A stretch of DNA of 64,000 bases from Harmothoe impar (GCA_947462335.1 OX381721.1:34336303-34400302), one strand, 5' to 3'; shown: positions 1 through 8,913, counted from the first letter of the stretch. Notes: generated from the letters alone by a model not told the origin. Made by a program: numbers and translations.

Positions 1-63
1 ACACTTTTCGCATACGTACTGTGTCATGTTTTTTTCACTCAATTACCAACTACTTAGCCGTCT

Positions 64-150
64 AACTATCTATCTATCTATCAATCTATCTGTCTATCTA
101 TCTATCTATCAATCTATTGTCTATCTATCTATCTATCTATCTGTCTGCTG
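64..150. repeat. (TATC)n microsatellite
   Basis: Imperfect TATC/TGTC tetranucleotide tract ending ~80 bp before the stop codon of the leftward PC4-like gene. No AATAAA on the minus strand is visible between that stop and the window edge, so the 3' end of that transcript is not located. Confidence 0.95.
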
Positions 151-225
151 TCTGTGTATCCGTCTGTCTGTCTCATACAGCGTACGTCAAACGCTGTGTG
201 TGCGCGCGTGAGCGTTGAGCGTCTC

Positions 226-1634
226 TCATTCCGAATCTATACCGAGATATTTGAGAATAATCTCTGTTTTGTCATCCAACTCTTTGAGCGCTCTTGCGGA
301 CAGAGTCACCCCCTGCTGTGTGGGTTTTTTGTCAGGACCTTCGTACTTGCGCACGTGGACGAGGTTCTTACCGCTGTAGTAGCTCACAGCTGCGTACACT
401 TCGCCCTCCTCATCCAGCACTGCGAACCAGGGGGTGTGATTAGGTCTTCCTTGCGCGGCCGCTGTGTCGCGTATGCGCACCACTGCGCGGATATTGGCGA
501 TGCGTGCTATTAGCTCGCGCAGCGCTTCGGCCGTGAAGTGCACTCGCTTGCTTCTGGTCAGAGACGCCTCTTTCACCTGGCCGTCTTTTGTGTAGCGCGG
601 CCTCCTAGACAGTCTAGCCACGTCCTCCCAGATCTCCAGCGTCAAAGCTCCGTCTAAGCAGAACTCTAACCCGAGAAGACGGGAGAAGGGTTTCTCTGCT
701 TCTTCTCGTCCATCTCGTTCTTTTTCTTGTATTTTTCTCTTCTTAGTAGGCCTTGTTGTTCTGGAACTCACCTTAGAACGTTTCACACCCGCAGGAAGAG
801 TAATACCATCAGCGTGAGCTGAATCAGCAGCAGAACCGATAGCAGGAGCAGCGTCAGCGCTGGTGGTATCCGAGGCCTCGTTGTTGGAACAGAGCAGCCA
901 CACGCCGTCGGTGCTGAGTGTAGCGGTAGAAGATGAAGCGCCGCCGCCCTCGTAAGGTGGCGGTGAGGGCAGTCGCCACGGACCGGACGGGGCGCTACTA
1001 GTGGAAGTGAGGTCGAAAGGTCGAAGAGGGGAGCCGAAAAACGTACCGCCCACCCCTTTCCCTTCGGGTTCTTCGTACGCCTCGTCGTGAGCGTCGTTCT
1101 CTGTCTCACCCTGTTGCTGCTGCTCCTCCTCCTCCTCTTCTTCTCGGTTTAGGGGCTGAGTGTCCGAATAGCTGTCACTCTCAGCGCGAGCGGCGTCGAG
1201 GGCGTCGGTCGATGTAGTGGTGGAGGAGAGGGGCTGTGCAACGTGCGGCAGGTCATCAAAGTCATCAACAGTAGTGGGGAGGTAAAAACCCGGTTGCCAG
1301 TACTGCGCTGTGCCAGGAGCGTTGTCGTCAGTAGTAGTAGCGGTAGCAGCAGGTGCAGCAGAAGCAGCAGCAGCAGCAGCAGCAGCAGACGCAACAGTAG
1401 CAGGCGCAGCAGCCTCAGCAGGCGCAGCCGTAGCAGGCGCAGCAGTAGCAGGTGCAGCAGCAGCAGCAGCAGCCGCAGCCCGAGGATCACCAGCAGCAGC
1501 AGCAGCAGCAGGCGGAGCGGCAGTAGCAGCGGCAGCACGCTTAGCAGCAACGTGTACCGTCGCGAGTGTAACAACGTCGCTAGCACGACGACTACTACCA
1601 GTAGTACTACTACCACTACTACTACTACTACTAG

Positions 1635-1677
<43 letters not shown>

Positions 1678-1833
1678 GCTGCGAGCGCTCGCTACAGCGG
1701 GAGGGTGATAAGACCAAGCGGCTGCGGCGGTAGTCTCATTTTCAGTAGCAAGAGGAGGCACTGACGCTAAACGAGCGCTGTTCCGCGTAGTCTTCTTGTT
1801 CTTAGACGGCGCTAGGTGTTGTCTTTTGCTCAT
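226..1833 (-). CDS. Low-complexity nuclear-type protein with two C-terminal PC4/Sub1-like modules
   Basis: Intronless 535-residue frame. An in-frame Met exists at 1902, but it lies on the TATA box itself (minus-strand TATATAAGG at ~1892-1900). The ATG at 1833, ~60 bp downstream of that box and starting MSKRQHL, is therefore the likely start. Seen: a poly-Ser run of pure AGT codons, many poly-Ala runs, an acidic Glu/Gln stretch, then a basic patch TKKRKIQEK that suits nuclear import. The last ~150 residues are ordinary globular sequence. About residues 390-446 and 475-530 each show strand-rich hydrophobic segments followed by a Lys/Asp turn and a (K/R)-x-(V/G)-x-(F/L)-(T/S)-x-x-x-L-(R/K)-EL helix, the pattern of PC4/Sub1 single-strand-DNA-binding/transcription-cofactor domains. 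The second copy (YYSGKNLVHVRKYEG ... KPTQQGVTLSARALKEL) is the clearer. PC4 folds bind melted DNA and act in transcription or replication; that role here is inferred. The single exon, close TATA box and divergent neighbour suggest viral origin. The tandem arrangement is my reading and needs a profile search. Confidence 0.72.
1355..1530. repeat. (CAG)n-type coding triplet repeat
   Basis: Interrupted CAG/GCA trinucleotide runs that encode alanine tracts (minus-strand GCT/GCC) in the PC4-like protein. Interruptions by GTA, GCC and GGC codons argue for selection or age rather than fresh slippage. Confidence 0.9.
1597..1676. repeat. (ACT)n coding triplet repeat
   Basis: Nearly pure ACT repeat read as AGT serine codons on the minus strand. 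Its purity contrasts with the mixed Ala codons next to it, so it is probably length-variable between copies or individuals. Confidence 0.92.
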
Positions 1834-1890
1834 GGTGGTGACTGTAGAGAGCAGCAAAAGAATGAGTGAGTGAATGGAGGTTTCCAGGCC

Positions 1891-1900
1891 CCTTATATAC
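1891..1900 (-). promoter_or_regulatory. TATA box of the PC4-like gene
   Basis: Minus-strand TATATAAGG about 60 bp upstream of the ATG at 1833. A start site ~30 bp downstream would leave a short leader of ~30 nt. This position decides against the upstream in-frame Met at 1902. Confidence 0.6.
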
Positions 1901-1942
1901 ACCTTCTCGCTTCTAGAGCTAAGCTACTTACTGACCCTGTTC

Positions 1943-2276
1943 AGCTGCCGCCGGCTGGCCGGCGGCCATTCACAAAGAGAAACAAAAGACATAAGGCATG
2001 ACGTTTTCAGCTGGATCCCTTTCCCCCCTTTTGAGAGATCGACTGTCATGAGCTAAGCCGCTTACCACCCTGTTCAGCAATTCAACGCGCATTAGCTGTA
2101 TAAAGGATTAAGCGGTTGCTGCCGTCGACTGACCGGCGGCCATTCACAAAGACATAAGGTATGACGTTTTCAGCTGGATCCCTTTCCCCTCTTTTTTTGA
2201 GGGATCCACTGTCATGAGCTAAGCTACTTACCACCCTGTTCAGCAATTCAGCGCGCGTTAGCTGTATAAAGGATTA
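1943..2276. repeat. Tandem ~165-bp direct repeat in the divergent promoter region
   Basis: Two copies (about 1943-2110 and 2112-2276) share, in order: a GC-rich CCGGCGGCCATTCACAAAG block, ACATAAGG, the half-CRE-containing TGACGTTTTCAGCTGG, a pyrimidine tract, CATGAGCTAAG, ACCCTGTTCAGCAATTCA and GTATAAAGGATTA. A partial third copy precedes the first (from ~1911), and the GTTTTCAGCTGG piece recurs near 2632. Each full copy carries a plus-strand TATA-like TATAAAGG (~2099 and ~2265). The repeats look like a duplicated regulatory unit rather than coding DNA. Nothing convincing is encoded between 1834 and 2909. Confidence 0.8.
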
Positions 2277-2769
2277 ACGGTGATGAGCTTAGAGTGTGTA
2301 TACAAAAAAAAACTACAGGAGGCGTGTGGCGTGAAGCAGGACCCCCCCTAAGACGAACGTGTCTGTCTGTGAGTAGAGGCGTGTGCATGTGGTGAGCGAC
2401 TTAAGTGTAAGACAAAAAAAAATCACCACCTCCTGCCGTGGTGAGTAGACCGGGCCGGCCAGGCGGCGGCCGGCTAGTTCAATAGGGAGGGGTGACAGCT
2501 GACTAAGGCTGTGCATGAAAAAAATCCGATTTTCACCTGACCTCTGACGTTTGTTACAATGAATGTCAGAGGGAGGGAGACGTCCTCAGGTAGGGGGTAG
2601 GAGGTAAGGCTATGGATGAGGAAGAAACACCGTTTTCAGCTGGTCTCCACGGATAGCGATGACATACCCCTCGTCATCTAAGCTCTTAAGGAGCGGAGCG
2701 GCTGAAAAAGCGTCATGCGGACAGGTCGCTAGACAGCTGGAGTGCTGTTGGAAATGGGATTAAACTCCC

Positions 2770-2780
2770 TCTGTATAAAA
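2770..2780 (+). promoter_or_regulatory. TATA box of the death-domain gene
   Basis: TGTATAAAAGC about 135 bp upstream of the ATG at 2910. It resembles the TATAAAGG boxes in the upstream repeats. It predicts a leader of ~105 nt that includes the CCG triplet tract. Confidence 0.6.
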
Positions 2781-2831
2781 GCTCTGATTTCTGTTGGAAA
2801 AAAACCATATCGCCTCTGACCACAGTAACGT

Positions 2832-2840
2832 CTACTACCA

Positions 2841-2896
<56 letters not shown>
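2832..2896. repeat. (CCA/CCG)n triplet tract in the 5' leader
   Basis: Run of CCACCG/CCG triplets ending 14 bp before the ATG at 2910. It lies in the predicted leader and would be strongly GC-rich in RNA, so it may affect translation. Confidence 0.9.
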
Positions 2897-2897
<1 letters not shown>

Positions 2898-2909
2898 AGA
2901 CGAGACGAG

Positions 2910-3650
2910 ATGGCTCAAGCTATTCCACTTTCAAGCTTGCCTTCACCGCCTTGTCCACCTGAAAAAAAGTTAATGCGGCTTGACGACGTGAGACGCGCGA
3001 GGCAGACCGATGGGGAGAACAGAGAGGTAGGACAGCGGCGGTTAGCCTATAGCGACGCCTTGCTTCGTCAACTAGGTAAAGAGTTGAGCGGCTGTTGGAG
3101 AGAGTTGGGCAGTAGCTTAAAAGTTACCGCCGCCCGTATGGATGCTCTAGTAGAGCGCAGTGTCAAGACACCGGAGGAGCTGTGTACGGCGATGTTCCGA
3201 GTCTGGTGGGGTGAAACCCCGCATCGTCATAGATGGGGAGAGCTCGGTCGCGTCTTCACCCGCATTAGACGCGTGGAACTGTTGGCTCAGTGGATGTCCC
3301 TTCTCCACAGACAGGGGTTGGATTTCGAAAACCCCGACTCCCGCGCGATGCATAAGCACTTGGGCACCCTCGGCAGACGTCTAGGTAGCAGGTGGAAAGA
3401 GGTGGGGGACCATTTAAAATTGTCGCCTGAGAGGTTAGATAAGATCGCTGAAGAATGCGAATACGGAGGAAGTCCCGCTGAGTGGGCCTTCCGAGTGTTG
3501 AAAATGTGGCAAGATGAAGCTGACGGTGCCGGCGGTACACCTTTTGAACTCCTTCGAGTGTTGACTGAGGACATGGGAAAGTTTGACCTCGGCATCGCGA
3601 TATTACTTGACTTTATCAAGCAAGAAACAACGAGAACGACGGACATGTGA
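2910..3650 (+). CDS. Tandem death-domain protein (two DDs, no other domain)
   Basis: Intronless 246-residue frame; the first ATG is used, in context GAGATGG. After a Pro-rich and basic N-terminus (1-45) come two copies of the six-helix death-domain pattern. DD1 is about residues 48-131 (LGKELSGCWRELGSSLKV ... MFRVWW). DD2 is about residues 148-235 (LGRRLGSRWKEVGDHLKLS ... RLDKIAEE ... VLKMWQDE ... DLGIAILL). The conserved helix-2 Trp (W63, W162), the L-x-x-x-x-x-x-I/L spacing and the helix-5 W are all present; DD2 is closest to the consensus. Death domains assemble adaptor complexes in apoptosis and NF-kB signalling (FADD, TRADD, MyD88 type). With no death-effector, TIR, kinase or caspase domain, the protein could act only as an adaptor or a decoy. 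It diverges from the PC4-like gene and precedes a palindrome and enhancer array. Inference: a virus-encoded modulator of host death signalling. Alternative: an amphioxus retrogene. Confidence 0.78.
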   Translation: MAQAIPLSSLPSPPCPPEKKLMRLDDVRRARQTDGENREVGQRRLAYSDALLRQLGKELSGCWRELGSSLKVTAARMDALVERSVKTPEELCTAMFRVWWGETPHRHRWGELGRVFTRIRRVELLAQWMSLLHRQGLDFENPDSRAMHKHLGTLGRRLGSRWKEVGDHLKLSPERLDKIAEECEYGGSPAEWAFRVLKMWQDEADGAGGTPFELLRVLTEDMGKFDLGIAILLDFIKQETTRTTDM

Positions 3651-3712
3651 ATTGTTGTGTTTTATTTTCATACGTCTTCCTTATTAGTAAGTAAAAAAAA
3701 ATATCATAACAA

Positions 3713-4290
3713 TTAAGACGCGCGCCCTCTTAAAGTGTCACTTCCTCCAGTCGCAGCTGATCGCCTCATCGAAGCACGTGATAAACAAAAAAAAATGAAG
3801 AGACACGCTTCTTCCTCTCGAGAGGAAGAAGCGTGTCTCTCGATTAAAATCTTTTTCTTTTCTTTTTTTCTTAAAAGAGACAAACGCCCCTTAGAGTGCC
3901 CCCCCACCCCCCTAGAGTGCCCCCCTCCCCCCTCCCCCCCCTCCCCCCCACCCGCCCCATGCATCCTAAAAGCGCCCCCCTCCCCATGCATCTTAAAGGG
4001 GCCCCCCTCCCCTTCCCTTCCCTCCCCTCCCCTCCCCCCCCCCCTTATACACTCTAAAGAACGCTTCTACTTAGTTCAATAAGTCACTTCCAGTCGCTCG
4101 TAAAACAATAAAAAATGAAAAAAAAAAACAAACTTATATCGTAGTGTTTTTTATTAGTTTACCGAAAAAAATAAGAGACTCGCCTCCTCCTCCTCTCCTT
4201 CTCCTCCTCCTCCTCCTCCTCCTCCTCCAAAAAAAAAGATATCACATTTTAAAGCGCGTGACCCCTTAAAGACGCTCATCTCTTCATTAA
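3713..4290. other. Non-coding low-complexity stretch right of the death-domain gene
   Basis: C-rich tracts (3898-4045), A-rich tracts and a (CCT)n run (4185-4229). The motif GTCACTTCC..CAGTCGC followed by a poly(A)-preceding AATGAA occurs twice (about 3736 and 4082), suggesting a ~345-bp duplication. AATAAA on plus is at ~4107-4112 and AATAAA on minus at ~4150-4155. Frames here are composition artefacts. Confidence 0.6.
3799..3840. other. Perfect 42-bp palindrome
   Basis: Two 21-base arms with no spacer, centred on CTCGAG between 3819 and 3820 and flanked by an A-run on the left and a T-rich tract on the right. It lies ~150 bp after the death-domain stop. In RNA it would fold into a very stable hairpin. 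Possible roles: 3'-end/termination hairpin, replication or packaging signal, or cruciform. No AATAAA lies between 3650 and it; the first AATAAA is at ~4107. Confidence 0.9.
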
Positions 4291-4660
4291 GTCGCGTGAC
4301 GTCACTTCTTCTTCCGGTCACGTGATCAATCAGGTCACTTCCGGTCACATGATCCTCAATGAGGTCACTCACTTCCGGTTGGCCATTAGGTCATGTGACG
4401 TCACTTCCGGTCACGTGACTCATCAGGTCACTTCCGGTCACGTGATCCTAAATTAGGTCATATGACGTCACTTCCGGTCCCCTAAGTAGGTCATATGACG
4501 TCACTTCCGGTCCATAAGTAGGTCATATGACGTCACTTCCGGTCACGTGACCAAATGGCGGCCTCTGATTGGCTAACTAGGTCACATGACGTCACCACTA
4601 ATCCCCTAAGTAGGTCACTTCCGGTCACGTGACCAAATGGAGGCCTCTGATTGGCTGCAT
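4290..4660. promoter_or_regulatory. CRE/ETS/E-box enhancer-like repeat array
   Basis: Degenerate ~33-65-bp repeats built on one order of motifs. Perfect CRE TGACGTCA occurs six times (4297, 4396, 4463, 4496, 4528, 4587). ETS CTTCCGG occurs nine times (4311, 4338, 4372, 4404, 4431, 4471, 4504, 4536, 4618). E-box CACGTG occurs five times (4319, 4412, 4439, 4544, 4626). There is one YY1-type CAAATGGCGGC (4552) and two ATTGGCT CCAAT boxes (4568, 4650). CRE and ETS cores directly abut in most units. These are binding sites for CREB/ATF, ETS/GABP, USF/MYC-type, YY1 and NF-Y factors. The density matches strong viral or immediate-early enhancers. Its target gene is not evident; it may act on the two genes to its left or on a gene lost at the junction. 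Confidence 0.8.
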
Positions 4661-4720
4661 GTCGATTGAGTAATAAACAGTACTTAACTATAGTCCCGTT
4701 CCGATACATACTATACTACT

Positions 4721-4831
4721 GGGGGGGACCAGAAAAATGTTGATCCCTCCCATTGGGGGGGGGACCAAAAAGATTTCCACCCGCTCTCATGAAAATCCAC
4801 CAACCCTCCCCCTGTTGTTAAAAAATGTCCC
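4721..4831. mobile_element. Family F MITE, left end missing
   Basis: Right part of a family F element, ending CCCCTGTTGTTAAAAAATG. The left terminal repeat seen in other copies (AGTGGTCATTTTTTAACAA) is absent. The break falls where the enhancer-type DNA stops, making ~4720 a candidate integration or rearrangement junction. Confidence 0.75.
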
Positions 4832-5114
4832 TTATAATCTTTGTCTTGCAGCTAGATTCTACACCAGAGGGAATAACACACCATAAACAAGCATGTGCAG
4901 ACCATCATATCTATAGTATAGACGTATATGTATATATATGATCATTTATAAATACTTTTATTACATCATGATTATCAATCATGAATCTCATTTTTCTCAC
5001 ATAAAAACAATATGGCGGAGGGCAGACTACAGATGGCGCCACTGAGTTATTACTAACATCATGCGACACTGTATACCAGGGGAGAAATAACACACCAGAC
5101 CTTGGGATAACCCG

Positions 5115-5935
5115 TTAACCGTCTAAGGACGCCATGTCGTTAATAGATTACATTTGTGCGTAGCTCGCCGGTACTGCATTGGTGCATCATCCCGATTCTT
5201 CGGAAGTGTCCAAACCAGTAGGGACAGCATGATACTTGAATTCAGTACTGGCGACATATGCTTCATGCACCCAGGCGTCATACAAGGGTCAGGCTCTGGT
5301 GGACTATAATAGATGGGTCAAGGGCCATTCTAGTGAGGATCAGGCTTTGCTGGACCTTCATCTAGAGCTTCTACTCACCGAAAATTGCTTGAGAGTCTGG
5401 CAATGCTGGATCCTTATGCCAGAGTCTGGCAATGCTGGACTCTGGGGAGAGTCTCTCTCAGCCTACAAGAGTTCAGCATTGTCAGGCATGAAGATCCAGC
5501 ATGGCCAGACTTTCAAGCAATTTTGCTAAAGTCCAGCCTGTTATTGAAGGTCCAGCATAGCCTTACCCTCACTAGAATGGCCCTTGACCCATCTGTTATA
5601 GTCCAGCAGTGTCTGACCCTTGTCTGAGAGTGCTTTTGGCAACATTGGCTGACGCTCATATTTACCTTTGTGTGCATCATAATGATAAAGGGCATGATAC
5701 ATTAAATAATTATAGTACTTTCATGCATTATACCCTTTGTCGTTATGATGTGTCAATGCAGTTCTGCAGGTCAATATACTCTCCATGCTGCACTCATGCA
5801 TCATGCCGACTCTTTGGGAGTGTATCAACCCACAGGATCGGCATGGTAATTTAAAAATGCATTAGCAAGTTACCTGCCAAGCCATCATAAGTATAATAAG
5901 CATAGTAACATTAAAGCACTATAGGGGCGAGAGGA
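5115..5935. mobile_element. Family A MITE(s), disrupted by family N
   Basis: Begins TTAACCGTCTAAGGACGCC. It contains the hairpin-1 segment (GGTGCATCATCCCGA) and later a second GCATCATGCCGAC/GGTCGGCATG segment, so it is probably two merged copies. The family N element lies inside it. Confidence 0.6.
5282..5623. mobile_element. Family N MITE (~340 bp, long terminal inverted repeats)
   Basis: The ends are inverted copies of ACAAGGGTCAGGCTCTGGTG extending >55 bp each. The interior is also self-complementary (CCAGCAT/ATGCTGG-rich). It sits inside the family A copy, so it is younger. No coding capacity. Target duplication not resolved. Confidence 0.85.
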
Positions 5936-6096
5936 TAAATATTTCACGAGGGCAGTTTGAAGAAATATCCTTGAACAATTTTATGGCAATCCTGGTTGTA
6001 TTTATTAGAGCCTTTTCATACAAATAGGGAACGAGGGTCAGCGCAATGTTAGAGTTGAACAGCGAGTTCAACTGGGGTTTATAGGTAATACCACAT

Positions 6097-6358
6097 AGGC
6101 CAAAAAAAGAGAGGTTTGTTTCAGGTCACCCGACCGACCCTATCAAAACAGGGCCGACCCTCCCTACATTTTTTCATGCAATTTTGAAGATTTTTTTGTA
6201 TTTTTACCCTTTTTTGATCAATTTTAGGGTGTTCAGAGAGGCTGGCTAGTATTTTCATGTAAAAGAAAAAAGTTAAAAAAAAGAAAGAAAAAGAAACGAC
6301 CTACCGACCCTTCATTTTCTTGCCATGTTACTTGAAACAAACCTTTTTTTGGCCATAT
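6097..6358. mobile_element. Family P MITE
   Basis: Terminal inverted repeats with TGGCCAAAAAAAGAGAGGTTTGTTTCAGG-type ends and an internal CGACCGACCC motif in inverted arrangement. The centre is A/T-rich. A diverged second copy is at ~43503. Confidence 0.7.
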
Positions 6359-6404
6359 CCAGAAAAACAGATAGCCATCAATACCATACCAGACTCCAGA
6401 CAGC

Positions 6405-6520
6405 AACCCTTTATAGGCGGCATGATGCCTCAAGGATTCATGCTCATTGTGTTCATGATGCATAAAAGCAGCACCGGTGAGTTATTCATTGGGGCTCTTT
6501 GGTGCATCATGTCAACCCTT
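6405..6520. mobile_element. Family A remnant
   Basis: CCCTTTATAGGCGGCATGATGC left end followed by one hairpin region (ATGATGCATAAAAGCAGC ... GGTGCATCATG). The right end is not recognisable. Confidence 0.55.
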
Positions 6521-6743
6521 ATGATGTGTATCGAGCCCATGATTAGTCTATGATTTATTCTCCAGAGCTGTATTCCCGCGGGCAGCATGGCGACTAAAGG
6601 GGAAAAGGCTCATTCAATCACTATGCTGTCCATAAAGAGTTCATTTATGCCTCTTTAGTCTGGGATAAGCTTCCAATTACAGAGTTGTAAGCTTAAACAG
6701 GCAGCTAGTTATGTGCGTGTTGTCTAACCTCACGTATACAACG

Positions 6744-7033
6744 CACAGAGAAAAGAAATAGCATCAAAAGGGAGTCCAGGTTGCCTCATGAATGACTCTC
6801 CTTTCTAGGGGAGTCCAGGTCGCCTAAGGGAGCCTAGGTGACTCTCTGGCTGACGTAAGGGAGTCACTTGGGGGAGTCATATAGATCTCTGGGTTATATG
6901 ACTCACCCAGTTGACTCCCTTAGGTCAGCCAGAGAGTCACCTAGACTGCCTTAGGCGACCTGGACTCCCCTAAACAGCGGAGTCATTCTGGAGGCAACCT
7001 GGACTCCCTTTTGACTCTGTTTCTTCTCTCTGT
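6744..7033. mobile_element. Family B MITE, full-length palindromic copy
   Basis: Ends CACAGAGAAAAGAAA and TTTCTTCTCTCTGT. The whole element is a near-palindrome of GGGAGTC/GACTCCC blocks about a central TATAGATCTCTGGGTTATA. No coding capacity. Family B recurs at ~10 other sites here. Confidence 0.9.
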
Positions 7034-8588
7034 CTGGTCACGAGCACCACAGACTAGACGGAGATCAATCCAGACTCACTAATAGGGGATCATCTCCTAA
7101 TATAATCCTCATCACATCTGCAGAGAAAAGTCCTTCTATTATTCTAGTTTATATAGAATGTACAGCTCTATATGTGTTAGCATATAGACATTTTTTCAAT
7201 GTAATTCTTTTTAATGTGATCAATACTTTTTTACTCCATCCTCATAAAGATCCAAAATGATCTTTTAAGCATCCGGGTTGCAATATTGGAGACCCCTGCG
7301 ATGGAACAAGCATACAGAGTACACCTTGTGTTTCATGGCCAGTTAAGATGGTTGCCTATCTTCAACTCTTGGGTCAAAAGTATCTAGATTTGCTCCTAAT
7401 ATTTACCCAATATACCTTACATAATTTGGAACCCAACAGTGAAAAGAAAAGTAGGGGGTCCTGAGCTACTTTTTAAAATATAGAATTTTGAAAAATAAAA
7501 GTTGTTCTGCCGGTATGATGCACGAATGCAGCCCTTGGGGAGATGCTTTTTAAGCATTTCCTTCTAGAGTGCTAAGATACTGACCATACCCTGGGGATTT
7601 TTATGACTGTGTTGAGGAGAGTAGGAGTTAAATAACACATGTGTGTATGGGTGTATGCTGCTGCTTGAATGGAGATACTCATTGTGGATATTGCTATAAA
7701 AGCTAGAAAATGTTGTTTTTTATTCAAGCGTCATGGTGTGCTTTAGTATGTGGACTGTCCTTTGCCGTCAATGGATCTAACCCAGGTGAACCTTCTCAGC
7801 CTGTATGCTTCAGCTCATGTGTAATGGCGTGGAACAACCCCTTCGGGTTGACATGAGGTTTGATGAGATCATTCATTGACAATGATACAAGGTTTATGCT
7901 GAAAGCAGTGGTATAACACATTACAGTGCTATACGGCCCTTAAACCCCCAGCGCCCCTATATATAGGGCTGAGTACCTGTCCCGACTGCACTCTGACTGT
8001 TACTGGACGTGCAGTAAGATCTGTGGGTTTGAGGAGTTGTGAGTTAAGAGAGAATCCGAAACCAAATGCCCCAACTACCCATGCTAGCATGTCATGGTAA
8101 TATGTGCTATTAAAGCTGCATAATCACTGAGCGTATCCCACTCACAATTCTAGCACTGATCTAGTATACTATGTGGTTAAGTGCAAGTGGTGAGAATGCC
8201 CCTTAAAGGCCTCTATCCCAGTGTCTACTCTCCCCGGGCCTTCTTAAAGAACCCCTGGAAGTCCCATCAGCTGGTTCTCTGTGCTACGTCACCACTATAG
8301 CCTGACAGTGACACAGGCTGCACAGGGACCCAGTGTACAGGTAGCTGGTGTGCACCTTTACCATTGGCTGTGTGCCTGAGGAGTGGACGCAGGAGGAGCG
8401 TCTGCTCCACACCCCACTACTACTGGGAGTTGGTACCCCTCTGACAATCTGAGAGAGAGGTCGGATAAGGAATATCACTCTCTGAAGTGTTTAAATCTGT
8501 AACAGAGGTGACACTCCCCTAACACATTCTTGGTCTGGGCTGAAACCTAGATGCATCAATTACCTACATAAACCGAGTTGGCTAAGGC
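7034..8588. other. Region without recognisable genes
   Basis: A short family A scrap is at ~7503-7540. CCCCTATATATAGGG (~7955-7969) is a palindromic TATA-like site with no convincing frame downstream. Nothing else is supported. Confidence 0.5.
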
Positions 8589-8913
8589 AGTGGTCATTTT
8601 TTGACAACAGGGGGGGGGGGGGGGTGGTGGATTTTGGGGGGACCAAAAGAATTTGGACCTCTTGAAGGAGGGGACCTAAAAAAAGTGGACCCCTCTTGAG
8701 GGAGGACCAAAAAATTTGCACCCCTTTTTAGTGAAAACGCCGGCGCGTTACTATAGCTCAAAGGGGTCTGCTGCGCTCAATTTCAACTTGCCTGAGGGGG
8801 GGACCGAAAAGATTTCGTCTCCTCCGGGGGAGGGGACCATAAAAATGTCAACTCGCTAAGGCGAAAATCCACCAATCCCCCCCCCCCCCCCCGTTGTTAA
8901 AAAAATGACCACT
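8589..8913. mobile_element. Family F MITE, complete
   Basis: Inverted ends AGTGGTCATTTTTTGACAAC / GTTGTTAAAAAAATGACCACT enclosing long G and C runs and GGGGGGACCAAAA blocks. The internal AAAGGGGTC-x-GC-x-GCGCT motif is shared with the copies at 47.9 and 55.2 kb. Confidence 0.88.

Noticed and set aside
1243..1764. Plus-strand frames of 173 and 132 codons opposite the PC4-like gene
   Set aside because: They are Ser/Thr/Ala repeats created by the triplet tracts of the minus-strand gene.
226..1902. Longer start at 1902 for the PC4-like gene
   Set aside because: The codon lies on the TATA box and the extra 23 residues are translated leader.
2313..2516. 67-codon minus frame in the divergent promoter region
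   Set aside because: No domain pattern, poor start context and located among repeats.
4154..4372. 72-codon minus frame ending at a minus-strand AATAAA
   Set aside because: The poly(A) placement is intriguing, but it is encoded by the enhancer repeats and a (CCT)n run giving poly-Gly/Glu.
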